Positions 19,204 to 27,947 of a DNA stretch of 46,524 bases are shown here, piece by piece. The DNA is taken from assembly GCA_029261575.1 (NCBI GenBank), contig JAJDBD010000190.1:1-46524 (forward strand), in the 5' to 3' direction. The position numbers were made by a program, and so were the translations under genes. Position 1 is the first letter of the stretch. Each line of letters opens with the position of its first letter. The notes under the pieces are model-generated. The model did no database searches. It saw only the letters and a program-made list of their open reading frames with translations, and was not told where the DNA came from. The stretch comes from Nitrospinaceae bacterium. GTDB taxonomy: Bacteria; Nitrospinota; Nitrospinia; Nitrospinales; JACRGP01.

Positions 19204-20709
19204 ATGGATATGGAAAAAGTTAAAAAGCAAATTTCACTGAGCATCCGCGCCCGGTATTCCATCCTCTATCTGCTGACCTGGGAAGAAAACCGGGCCGAAA
19301 ATCTCATTCAGGAGGTTGCGCAAGGCCTGAACAAACAGGTCTATTCCTGGACCATTTCCGAAGGATTGCATCCCGCGCCGGCGGGTAGTTCCAGTTTTCA
19401 CAAACCGGAAGAAGTTTTGAGGTTCATCGGCTCCTGTAATGAAAAAGCCATTTTTGTACTCAAGGATTTTCATCCATTTCTGGAAAAAGAACTCGTGGTT
19501 CGCCTGCTGAGAGACCTTTCGGGAACCCTTCGCCGCAGTTTCAAAACCATCATTCTGCTTTCTCCGGAGTTGACCATTCCCAAGGAATTGGAGAAAGACG
19601 TTTCTGTTTTCGACCTTCCGTTTCCCGACTCACGGGAGCTGGAAGACACGTTGCACAAGCTCCTGGCTCCCTACAAGCAGTCCAAGGACGTCCAGGTGGA
19701 CCTGAGCGCGGAGCTGACGGAGAAGGTGGTCCGGGCCACGCTGGGCCTCACCAAAAACGAGGCGGAAAACGTTTACGCCAAGGCCTTGTTGAGCAGCCGG
19801 CGCTTTTCTGAAGACGATCTACCCGACATCATCGAGGAAAAAAAACAATTGATCCGCAAATCCGGTCTGTTGGAATTTATCGGGTTTTCGGCCCACATGA
19901 ATAACGTCGGCGGACTGGAAGAATTAAAGCGCTGGCTCCAGCGCCGCTCCACGGCGTTCACGGATAAGGCCCGCCAGTACGGGCTTCCCCAGCCGAAGGG
20001 ATTGTTGATGGTGGGCGTACAGGGTTGCGGGAAAAGCCTTTCCGCCAAGGCGATTGCGGCGGAATGGAACCTCCCGCTTTTGCGGTTGGACGTCGGCCAG
20101 ATTTTTGATTCCTTCATCGGCAACTCGGAAGCCAATATGCGAAAAGCCATCGCCCTGGCCGAGGCCATGAGTCCCGCCATTTTGTGGCTGGACGAAATCG
20201 AAAAAGGATTTTCCGGAACCATGGGATCGGGCGGCAACGATTCCGGGGTGACGGCCCGCGTGTTTGGCACCTTCCTCACCTGGATGCAGGAAAAAAGGAA
20301 TCCGGTTTTTGTGATCGCCACGGCCAACAACATCGAGCAGTTGCCTCCCGAACTTTTACGCAAGGGGCGCTTTGACGAAATATTTTTTATCGATCTGCCG
20401 GGCCTGGAAGAGCGCAAACATATTTTCAAAATCCATATTCAGTTGAAAAAGCGGGATCCGGAAAAGTTTGATATTACCGGTTTGGCGGAAGCGGCGAATA
20501 ATTTCAGCGGAGCGGAAATCGAGGAGGCGGTGGTTTCTTCCATGTATCGGGGATTCTCCGAAAACCGCGAGTTCAACTCCGACGACATTTTAATTTCCAT
20601 TAAAGAGACGGTTCCCCTGGCCGTGACGGCCCGCGAAAGGATTGATGAGTTGAGGGAGTGGGCCAAGCAAAGAGCGCGTCCCGCCTCGCCGCCGGGCAAC
20701 GCCCGGTAG
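19204..20709 (+). CDS. AAA+ ATPase of the Ycf46 family
   Basis: PKGLLMVGVQGCGKSLSAKAIAAEWNLPLLRLDVGQIFDSFIGNSEANMRKAIALAEAMSPAILWLDEIEKGF, plus the approx. 230-aa Ycf46-type N-terminal region. Confidence 0.9.
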   Translation: MDMEKVKKQISLSIRARYSILYLLTWEENRAENLIQEVAQGLNKQVYSWTISEGLHPAPAGSSSFHKPEEVLRFIGSCNEKAIFVLKDFHPFLEKELVVRLLRDLSGTLRRSFKTIILLSPELTIPKELEKDVSVFDLPFPDSRELEDTLHKLLAPYKQSKDVQVDLSAELTEKVVRATLGLTKNEAENVYAKALLSSRRFSEDDLPDIIEEKKQLIRKSGLLEFIGFSAHMNNVGGLEELKRWLQRRSTAFTDKARQYGLPQPKGLLMVGVQGCGKSLSAKAIAAEWNLPLLRLDVGQIFDSFIGNSEANMRKAIALAEAMSPAILWLDEIEKGFSGTMGSGGNDSGVTARVFGTFLTWMQEKRNPVFVIATANNIEQLPPELLRKGRFDEIFFIDLPGLEERKHIFKIHIQLKKRDPEKFDITGLAEAANNFSGAEIEEAVVSSMYRGFSENREFNSDDILISIKETVPLAVTARERIDELREWAKQRARPASPPGNAR

Positions 20710-20878
20710 CCAGCGTACCGCTGGACCTAATAGTTGGCGAATGGAAAATTGTCTTGATCTGGACTTCAACTCGCCGATCTTTCGTTTTTCCTCAATTGCA
20801 TTCGAGTCGCAAACTCACCGCAACCTGTAGCTTCCCTTAAACGTTACACTATCTGCCTCCGGGGGCTTCCCCGGCTGG
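20692..20878. repeat. REP/BIME-like element A
   Basis: Head hairpin CCGGGC-AAC-GCCCGG (20692-20706), GTAG, second hairpin CCAGCG-TAC-CGCTGG (20710-20724), inverted tail CCGGGG-GCTT-CCCCGG (20859-20874). Confidence 0.65.
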
Positions 20879-21011
20879 CGTTAATCCCGGTTTCCCTGCA
20901 AAAGGAAAAAATGTATACTGGTCCCACGCAAAACTAGATATTCTGTCCGCGCCCTTTTGCCTTACCGGGCCGGCGGCGGATTTTAATACGTAAACGAATC
21001 AGGAGGTTTTA

Positions 21012-21929
21012 ATGGCGGACGATTTACCCATTACGGGAGAGTGCAGGTTTCTTCATACCTGCGAGATGTGCGAATACAATAATGAGAGCGATTGCAAGGC
21101 CGATCAGAACGAGCACAATCGTTGGTTGGTCAACAAGCGCATGGACGATATCAAGTACAAAATCATCGTCGGAAGCAACAAGGGCGGCGTGGGTAAAAGC
21201 ACGGTGACCACCAACCTGGCTGTCGCGCTTGCGGAGCAGGGCTATAAGGTCGGCTTGGCCGACGCTGATTTGCACGGTCCCAACGTTCCCAAACTGGTGA
21301 ACGCGGAAAATGTTCGCTTGAGGTCCGAAGAGGACGGGATCATTCCCTTTGAAACCAAAAACGGTATGAAGGTCGCGTCGCTGGGGTTTCTGATCGAGGA
21401 TCCCAACATGCACATCGCCTGGCGCGACGCAGTCAAGTACGATTTTATTATCGAACTGTTGGGCAACATCAATTGGGGACCCCTGGATTATCTATTGTTT
21501 GACCTGCCGCCCGGCACCGGGAACGAACAGATCACCATCATCGATTTTATCGGCGACGTGGACGGCGCCGTGATCGTGACCACCCCCCAGGAACTGGCCT
21601 TGCTGGACGCCAGGAAAATGATTTCCTTTGCCCGCGACAGCAACGTTCCCATTGTTGGCGTCATCGAAAACATGGCGGCGCTCGAGTGCCCGCACTGTTC
21701 CAAGGAGATCGACGTTTTCCGGACGGGAGGCGGGAAAAAGCTTGCCGAGGAGCTGGCCCTGCCGTATTTGGGAAGCATTCCGCTCGACGGGGAAATTGCC
21801 GTTCGCTCCGACGAGGGGGAGCCGGTGGTCTTGTCGCGGCCTGATTCCAAGGCGGCAAAGGCCTTTTTAGCGTTGGCGGACAATCTGAACAAATTTCTGA
21901 ATCCCCAGGAAACCCTGAAGTCGGGTTGA
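21012..21929 (+). CDS. Mrp/NBP35-family P-loop Fe-S carrier ATPase
   Basis: VGSNKGGVGKSTVTTNLAVALAEQG, LADADLHGPNVPKL, DYLLFDLPPGTGNEQ, C-terminal CPHC; Cys-rich N-terminus. Confidence 0.92.
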   Translation: MADDLPITGECRFLHTCEMCEYNNESDCKADQNEHNRWLVNKRMDDIKYKIIVGSNKGGVGKSTVTTNLAVALAEQGYKVGLADADLHGPNVPKLVNAENVRLRSEEDGIIPFETKNGMKVASLGFLIEDPNMHIAWRDAVKYDFIIELLGNINWGPLDYLLFDLPPGTGNEQITIIDFIGDVDGAVIVTTPQELALLDARKMISFARDSNVPIVGVIENMAALECPHCSKEIDVFRTGGGKKLAEELALPYLGSIPLDGEIAVRSDEGEPVVLSRPDSKAAKAFLALADNLNKFLNPQETLKSG

Positions 21930-21996
21930 CCTTCCCAGAAAAATTTCGTTTAAATATCGCGCCGGGTAAAACCAGATTTATTTTAAAATCAGTTTT

Positions 21997-22042
21997 GCCT
22001 GGCGCGAGCCAGGCAAGCGCCTGGAGGCCGGCGTACCGCCGG
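21997..22042. repeat. REP-like element B (double hairpin)
   Basis: CCAGGC-AAGC-GCCTGG (22009-22024), GGAG, CCGGCG-TAC-CGCCGG (22028-22042); alternative hairpin GCCTGGC-GCGA-GCCAGGC (21997-22014). Confidence 0.6.
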
Positions 22043-22293
22043 TGGTAATGGTTGACGAATGCGCAGTTTTCCTCAACGTGGATTCTAACTGCCGAACTTT
22101 CGTTATTGGATTCTACTAGTCCCGAAGCCTCGCCGCGTTAGCTGTCAGCCTTTCCCAGGTCTCAATAATCCCGTTGCGAACGGCCTTCTTAATAAGAGAT
22201 AATGGAGTTTAACGATAGGAAACCGATTGCCCGCCGAGGCGCCGAGGATGTTTCATCCTTGGATTCCGCGTTTCTGAAGTCGTAAATCAAACT

Positions 22294-23373
22294 ATGTTTA
22301 AATATAAAAATCTGGTTTTTATAGCGGTCTTTTTCTTCCTGCTCCCGGTTTCCATTTCCGCTTGGGCGGAAGCTCCGAAAAACGCGTTTTCCAATAATCC
22401 CGTCGTGGCGGAAGTGGACGGCCAGCCCATCATGCTGGACGACCTTAAAAACGCTAAAATTCAGGATACCCTCGTCAACCTTCACCAGTTGCAAAAGGGT
22501 CTTTTGAAGCAAAAGGTTCTGCAAATTCTTAGGAAGAAGCATCCTGAAATGAAAAAGGAAAATATTCCCCAGGCCACTCGTAAAGATGTAGAAAATTTTT
22601 ATCACAAAACTCCGGGGATCAAGGAGATCGGGACGTTTGAGGAAATGGAAAGCGAAATTCGACAGTTTCTGGAGGCCACCCTGAAAGATTCTTATTACGA
22701 ATCTCAGTATGAGACCGCGTTGCAAAAAGGATGGGTGAAGGATTATTTCGAGGCGCCCAACGATTTTACCGTTGTGGCGAGCCTGGGAACCGCCGCCCTG
22801 TGGTTTAGCGAAGACGCCGCCAAATCGCGTCCAATAATCGTTCTGGAGTATTCGGATTTTCAATGTCCCTTTTGCAAACGGGTCCAGGGCACGATAAAAA
22901 AACTTCGACAGCGCTATGCGAGCCAGGTTCAATTTGGTTACCGGCATTTCCCCTTGCCCTTTCATAAGGAGGCGACCCAGTTGGCCGAGGCGACCGAGTG
23001 CGCCAGGGAACAGGGCCGGTTTTGGGAGATGCAAGCCGTTATTTACGAAAACGCTCCGCAAACCATTACCCGCGACGCCATTTTTGATTACGCTCGTCAA
23101 GCCGGGGTCCGGGACGCCGAGACGTTTGAGGCTTGCTCGATTAGCGGAAAGTATAAGGCCAGGGTGAACCGGGACGTGGCGGTCGGCGTCCGGTTGGGAA
23201 TTGTGGGAACGCCGACTTTTGTTGTCGGACTTTATAATCCCGACAAAAAAACTCTGGCCGGGGAAATGTTTTCCGGAGCCGTTTCTGAAAATGATTTTAT
23301 CCAAAAAATTGAAAAGTACCTCGCCTTGTCGGAGCAAACCGGCCCACTGTCCAGTTTGGCAAAAACCCCCTGA
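22294..23373 (+). CDS. DsbA-family / thioredoxin-fold disulfide oxidoreductase, secreted
   Basis: Signal peptide, VLEYSDFQCPFCKRVQGTIKKL (CPFC), VGVRLGIVGTPTFVVG. Confidence 0.9.
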   Translation: MFKYKNLVFIAVFFFLLPVSISAWAEAPKNAFSNNPVVAEVDGQPIMLDDLKNAKIQDTLVNLHQLQKGLLKQKVLQILRKKHPEMKKENIPQATRKDVENFYHKTPGIKEIGTFEEMESEIRQFLEATLKDSYYESQYETALQKGWVKDYFEAPNDFTVVASLGTAALWFSEDAAKSRPIIVLEYSDFQCPFCKRVQGTIKKLRQRYASQVQFGYRHFPLPFHKEATQLAEATECAREQGRFWEMQAVIYENAPQTITRDAIFDYARQAGVRDAETFEACSISGKYKARVNRDVAVGVRLGIVGTPTFVVGLYNPDKKTLAGEMFSGAVSENDFIQKIEKYLALSEQTGPLSSLAKTP

Positions 23374-23380
23374 AAAAATT

Positions 23381-23965
23381 ATGGACGGCGCCAATCCTCA
23401 AGCGTTGAGCTGTAAATCGCGCCGTTTAAAAATTATTTTTTTCGCGGCGTTGTTTTATTGTTTCTCCGGTCTCTCCGGTCTCTCCGGCGCCGAACCGGCC
23501 GAACGTTATGCTCCGTTTCAAAAGTTTCTGGACGCGAAGCAAGAGGATTTTCGGCTTTCCATCTCCGCCGCCGCGGAACCTGCGGCCCTGAAGCCGGGCG
23601 CGGAATTCACCCTTCATTTGCGCGCTGTCATCGCCGAGGGGTGGCACATTTATTCCATGTATCTGGAAAACCATGACGCTCCGCTTTCCACCCGGATTCG
23701 CCTGGAGCGAGGCGCGTTTTCCCAACGGGGAAAGTGGAAAGAATCCCTCCCCGGGGTTTTGAAAGACGACGCCATTCAAAAGGTCGTCAAGAGCCATGTC
23801 GGCGGCGCCGAATTTTCTCTCACCCTGTACGCGCCGAAAAACCTTAAAGCGGGAGACTACCCGCTAAAAGGAGTTTTGATTTACCGGGCGTGCGATAATA
23901 AAGTATGCACGGCGCCCAGGGAAACGGGATTCAGCGCGTGGGTCCGGGTGACTGGGGAAAGTTGA
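23381..23965 (+). CDS. DsbD N-terminal (alpha)-like domain protein, secreted
   Basis: ATG at 23381 with hydrophobic N-terminus; GEFTLHLRAVIAEGWHIYSMY-like region and LIYRACDNKVCTAP, typical of DsbD-alpha domains. Confidence 0.75.
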   Translation: MDGANPQALSCKSRRLKIIFFAALFYCFSGLSGLSGAEPAERYAPFQKFLDAKQEDFRLSISAAAEPAALKPGAEFTLHLRAVIAEGWHIYSMYLENHDAPLSTRIRLERGAFSQRGKWKESLPGVLKDDAIQKVVKSHVGGAEFSLTLYAPKNLKAGDYPLKGVLIYRACDNKVCTAPRETGFSAWVRVTGES

Positions 23966-24018
23966 GCGCGCCGACGTCTCTTCCCTGAATACGGCGTCTT
24001 TCCGACGAGTTGGTTTTT

Positions 24019-26658
24019 ATGCAAATCATCACGACACATTTAAGCGCGGACTTTGATTGCCTGGCTTCCATGGTGGCTGCGGGAAAGCTTTACCCGGAGG
24101 CGAAGATGGTTTTTTCCGGGTCCATTGAACCTTGCGCGCAAAAATACCTCGAACGTTTCAATTTCCCCTTTCCTTTTCACAACGTAAAGGAAATCGATCT
24201 GGACAAGGTCGATCTGCTGGTGGTGGTCGATACGCAAGACCCAGGGCGCATCGGCCCGTTCCAGGCGATTTTGGGCAAGCCGGGTCTGGAGGTTCATGTT
24301 TACGATCATCACCTGGACGTCTCCCAAAAAATTTCCACCCAAAAGTCGATCGTAAAAAAACGCGGCGCCGCGACGACGGTTTTATTTGAAATATTGCGCG
24401 ACCAGGAAAAGAAACTCAGCGGCGAAGAAAGCTCCCTTCTCCTGATGGGGATTTTTCAGGACACGCATTCGCTGACTTCTCTGTCCACGACTCCGGAAGA
24501 TTTTGAAGCCACGGCGCAGTTGATGCGACTGGGAGGCGACTTGATCCTGGCGGCGGAATTTGTTCAACCTCGATTGAATAGCGACCAGGTCGCCGTGATG
24601 AACGATCTCATTCGCGATTTGGAAGTGGTGAATATTGCCGGAGTGGACGTCGCCCTGGCTTCCGCCACGGTGGACAATTACGTGGGAGAGCTTTCGGTCG
24701 CGGTTTCAAAAATTCTGGAAATGGAAAACCTTGTGGCGCTGTTCGCTCTCATTCGGTTGGAATCCCGGGTTTATTTGATCGGCAGAAGCCGGTCGGAATC
24801 GGTGGACGTTGGCAAGGTCGTGCAGGAGTTTGGCGGAGGCGGTCATTCCGTTGCCGCCTCGGCGTGCGTCAAGGACCTTTCCCTCGTGCAGGTTCGGGAA
24901 AGGCTGGTTGCGTTGTTGGGGGATTTTGTCAAACCGCCGACGACGATCGCCGATATCATGCACGCTCCGGTGATCAGCGTTTCGACGGACGATACCGTCC
25001 TCCATGTTGAAAAAACGTTGACGCGATACAATCTGAATACCCTCCCGGTGGTATCCGGAAAACGCGTGGAAGGATTGATCACCCGGCAAATTGTGGAAAA
25101 AGCGATTCACCACAAACTGGGCAAGGAACCCGTTGAGGAAATCATGATCCGCGAATTTTCCGTCGCCAAACCGGATTTTCTTTTTAGCCGAATTGTGCCC
25201 GCAGTCATCGAGGACAAACAGAAGGTCGTTCCCGTTGTGGATCCGGATACCGGAGAGTTGCAAGGGATTGTCAGCCGGGGCGATCTGTTGCGGTTGTTTC
25301 ATTCGGGGGAAGTCTCCGGTTCAGATTGGGACCGGGGTTTTTTGGGAAAGAGCCGAAGCGTTCCAATAAAAAACGTTAAAGGCTTGATGAGGCAGCGTCT
25401 TCCTAAAAGAATCGTCCTCCTGCTCGGTCAGATGATTGAAACGGCGGATCGCATGGGTGTGTCCATTTACGCCGTGGGCGGATTCGTGCGCGATCTGCTT
25501 CTGCGCAGGGAAAATCTGGACCTGGACGTGGTCGTTGAGGGAGACGGTATTTTGTTCGCCAACGAGTTGGGAAAACTGTTGAAGGGGAAGGTCCGGTCCC
25601 ATTCCAAGTTCCGGACGTCGGTGGTGATTCTTGACGACGGATTGAAAATAGACGTCGCCACGGCGCGGCTGGAATATTATTCCAAGCCCGCCGCGTTGCC
25701 CACCGTGGTCATGAGTTCCATAAAATCCGATTTGTTTCGCCGGGACTTCTCCATCAACAGCATGGCGGTGCAACTCAACGGAAAAACCCCCTACGCCCTC
25801 GTGGACTTTTTTAACGGGCGTCGCGACTTGAAGGAAAAGCGCCTCCGGGTTCTGCACAATTTGAGCTTCGTCGAAGATCCTTCCCGCGCCTTTCGGGCCG
25901 TTCGCTTTGAGCAACGGTTTGGGTTTGCTCTGGGAAAGCAGACGGAGGCTTTCATGAAACAGGCGATCAACAAGCGCCTGATGGACAAGCTGAGCGGAAC
26001 GCGTTTGTTCAATGAATTGCGCTTGCTGTTGGACGATGGGGAGGCGATGAAATGCCTGCGCCGACTGCGCGAGCTTGATTTGTTGAAGTTCATCCACCCT
26101 GCGGTCGCAAAGCGTCCGGACGACTTCGAAGTCCTGGAGCGCATCGACGAGGCGCTTTCATGGGCGGGAATTTCTCCTTTTCCTAAAAACCCGGACTTGC
26201 CGTACCTTTATCTTTTAGGGCTATTGTTTCCCCTCCAGGAAAAGGAGTTTGACGCCGCCGTTCAACGCCTGCAAATGCCCGGAAAAATGCGCAAAAATCT
26301 GGAATCCGATTTTCGTTGTTGCGGCGAGGCGAAAAGGAGATTGATTGGAGACCGGCCAAAGGAACCCAGCGAGGTGAATGAAATTTTTTCCAGCCTCACT
26401 CCGGAAGGGATTCTGTTCCTGCTTGCGGAAACCAACGCCGCCGAAATAAAAAAATACGCTTTGTTGTATTTTTCCCAATATTATTCTTGCGAGCCGTTGG
26501 CCTTGACCGGGAAAGACCTGATCGATCTGGGGCTTACGCCGGGTCCGGTTTTCAGACGGGTGTTCAAGCGGCTCCGCGACGACCGGCTGAACGGGAAGAT
26601 CAAAACGCGAGGAGACGAAGTGGCGACGGTCAAAAGCCAGTTTCTTGACGGTGGTTGA
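24019..26658 (+). CDS. DHH phosphoesterase - CBS pair - tRNA nucleotidyltransferase/poly(A) polymerase fusion
   Basis: DHH domain (DFDCLASMVAAGKLYP, VYDHHLD), two CBS repeats (IADIMHAPVISVSTDDTVLHVEKTL...), NTase motif (VGGFVRDLLLRRENLDLDVVVEGDG). ATG at 24019 preferred over TTG at 24010. Confidence 0.9.
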   Translation: MQIITTHLSADFDCLASMVAAGKLYPEAKMVFSGSIEPCAQKYLERFNFPFPFHNVKEIDLDKVDLLVVVDTQDPGRIGPFQAILGKPGLEVHVYDHHLDVSQKISTQKSIVKKRGAATTVLFEILRDQEKKLSGEESSLLLMGIFQDTHSLTSLSTTPEDFEATAQLMRLGGDLILAAEFVQPRLNSDQVAVMNDLIRDLEVVNIAGVDVALASATVDNYVGELSVAVSKILEMENLVALFALIRLESRVYLIGRSRSESVDVGKVVQEFGGGGHSVAASACVKDLSLVQVRERLVALLGDFVKPPTTIADIMHAPVISVSTDDTVLHVEKTLTRYNLNTLPVVSGKRVEGLITRQIVEKAIHHKLGKEPVEEIMIREFSVAKPDFLFSRIVPAVIEDKQKVVPVVDPDTGELQGIVSRGDLLRLFHSGEVSGSDWDRGFLGKSRSVPIKNVKGLMRQRLPKRIVLLLGQMIETADRMGVSIYAVGGFVRDLLLRRENLDLDVVVEGDGILFANELGKLLKGKVRSHSKFRTSVVILDDGLKIDVATARLEYYSKPAALPTVVMSSIKSDLFRRDFSINSMAVQLNGKTPYALVDFFNGRRDLKEKRLRVLHNLSFVEDPSRAFRAVRFEQRFGFALGKQTEAFMKQAINKRLMDKLSGTRLFNELRLLLDDGEAMKCLRRLRELDLLKFIHPAVAKRPDDFEVLERIDEALSWAGISPFPKNPDLPYLYLLGLLFPLQEKEFDAAVQRLQMPGKMRKNLESDFRCCGEAKRRLIGDRPKEPSEVNEIFSSLTPEGILFLLAETNAAEIKKYALLYFSQYYSCEPLALTGKDLIDLGLTPGPVFRRVFKRLRDDRLNGKIKTRGDEVATVKSQFLDGG

Positions 26659-26690
26659 TGGGGGTCGGCGGGTTTTTAAAGGGAACGATG

Positions 26691-26699
26691 TGATATAAT
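26691..26699 (+). promoter_or_regulatory. Extended -10 promoter candidate upstream of the LRR gene pair
   Basis: TGATATAAT (TGn-TATAAT), about 80 nt upstream of the ATG at 26780. Confidence 0.5.
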
Positions 26700-26779
26700 T
26701 CTATTTTCCCCCTGGACTTGGACAAGGTTTTAACCGCCGCCGAGTCTTTAAATAAACGTTAAAATTCGGACGATATTCC

Positions 26780-27301
26780 ATGGCAAGCGTAGATTATCTG
26801 GTCAATCAATTTTTAAGCGAGGATAAAAGAAGCCTGGATTTGAGCAATCAAAATATTGGCGACAAGGGAGCGGGACGTCTTGCCGGAATGAAGAGCCTGC
26901 GCAAGGTGCGTCGGCTGAGCCTGCCCAATAATAATTTGAGCGACGAAGGCGTCAAGGCTTTAGCCGCGTCGGAGTTTTTCACGAATGTTCGCGATTTGGA
27001 TTTGTACGGCAACGTCGTGGGCGACGACGGGGTGAAGGCCATCGTTGAGTCGCCGAATTTTATCAAGCTGAAAAAATTGAATTTGTATGGAAACCTGATC
27101 GAGGACGAAGGGGCCGTGGCGATTGCCGAAGCGGAGCATCTATCCAAACTCACGCATGTTTATCTCAACGCGAATCGAATCAGGAAAGAGGGCGTCGAGG
27201 CTTTGAAAAACGCCAGATCCCGAACCCGCCTGTGCCACTTGCACGTCGACGAAATCGAAGAGTATATTTACGAAGATTATGGCGAAGGCGACGATGATTG
27301 A
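26780..27301 (+). CDS. Leucine-rich repeat protein, ribonuclease-inhibitor type, no signal peptide
   Basis: RI-type units such as VRDLDLYGNVVGDDGVKAIVESPNFIKLKKLNLYGNLIEDEGAVAIAEAEHLSKLTHVYLNANRI. Confidence 0.85.
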   Translation: MASVDYLVNQFLSEDKRSLDLSNQNIGDKGAGRLAGMKSLRKVRRLSLPNNNLSDEGVKALAASEFFTNVRDLDLYGNVVGDDGVKAIVESPNFIKLKKLNLYGNLIEDEGAVAIAEAEHLSKLTHVYLNANRIRKEGVEALKNARSRTRLCHLHVDEIEEYIYEDYGEGDDD

Positions 27302-27908
27302 CTCCCCGTGCGTCGAGGGATCGACTGTTCCCCAAAGGGAGCGACTCCCGCTTAAAAAATATTTTGCTTCGACCTTCGCGATCGTTCTGTTGGGGTCGGC
27401 TCTGGTTTCCCCCGCGTGGGCGCAGTTTTTCGAGCAGGAAATCGATCTGGATAAATTGTTTTCCGAAGGGACGTCCAACCGGGGCAAAACCCTTGTGCTG
27501 GCGGGAAAAAAAATCGGCGACCAGGGCGTGAAAGTTTTGGCTTCTCACGAGGTTTTGAAAAACGTCGTCAAACTGGATTTGAGATACAATGAAATCACCG
27601 CCCAGGGCGCCCAATACCTGGTGGAATCTCCCCACGCGGGAAAGCTTCAGTCTCTGGAACTCCGGCACAACGATTTGAGCGACGGGGGAGCCGAGGCGAT
27701 CGCCAACTCAAAAAACTTTCCTTCCCTTGCCAAACTTATGCTGGGCTGGAACGAGATCCACGATCCGGGCGGGATGGCTATCGCCAACTCCGGGGAGTTG
27801 ATCAAAAAACTCAAGAAGCTGGATTTGCGGGGCAATTTTTTGGCGGACGCCACAAAAAAGGCCCTGAAGAAATCTTTTCCCCACATCAAAACCCTGAGTC
27901 AGCTTTAG
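27294..27908 (+). CDS. Leucine-rich repeat protein, ribonuclease-inhibitor type, predicted exported
   Basis: ATG at 27279 or 27294 overlapping the upstream LRR stop; TM/signal FASTFAIVLLGSALVSPAWA; LRRs paralogous to the upstream protein. Confidence 0.82.
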   Translation: MIDSPCVEGSTVPQRERLPLKKYFASTFAIVLLGSALVSPAWAQFFEQEIDLDKLFSEGTSNRGKTLVLAGKKIGDQGVKVLASHEVLKNVVKLDLRYNEITAQGAQYLVESPHAGKLQSLELRHNDLSDGGAEAIANSKNFPSLAKLMLGWNEIHDPGGMAIANSGELIKKLKKLDLRGNFLADATKKALKKSFPHIKTLSQL

Positions 27909-27947
27909 GCCGACGTCTCGTTCCCCTTTGGCCTTGGGAGCAAACGG

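Noticed and set aside
22189-23394. 401-aa minus-strand ORF
   Set aside because: Fully antisense to the DsbA-like gene, which has a signal peptide and CPFC motif. The ORF has no recognisable domain.
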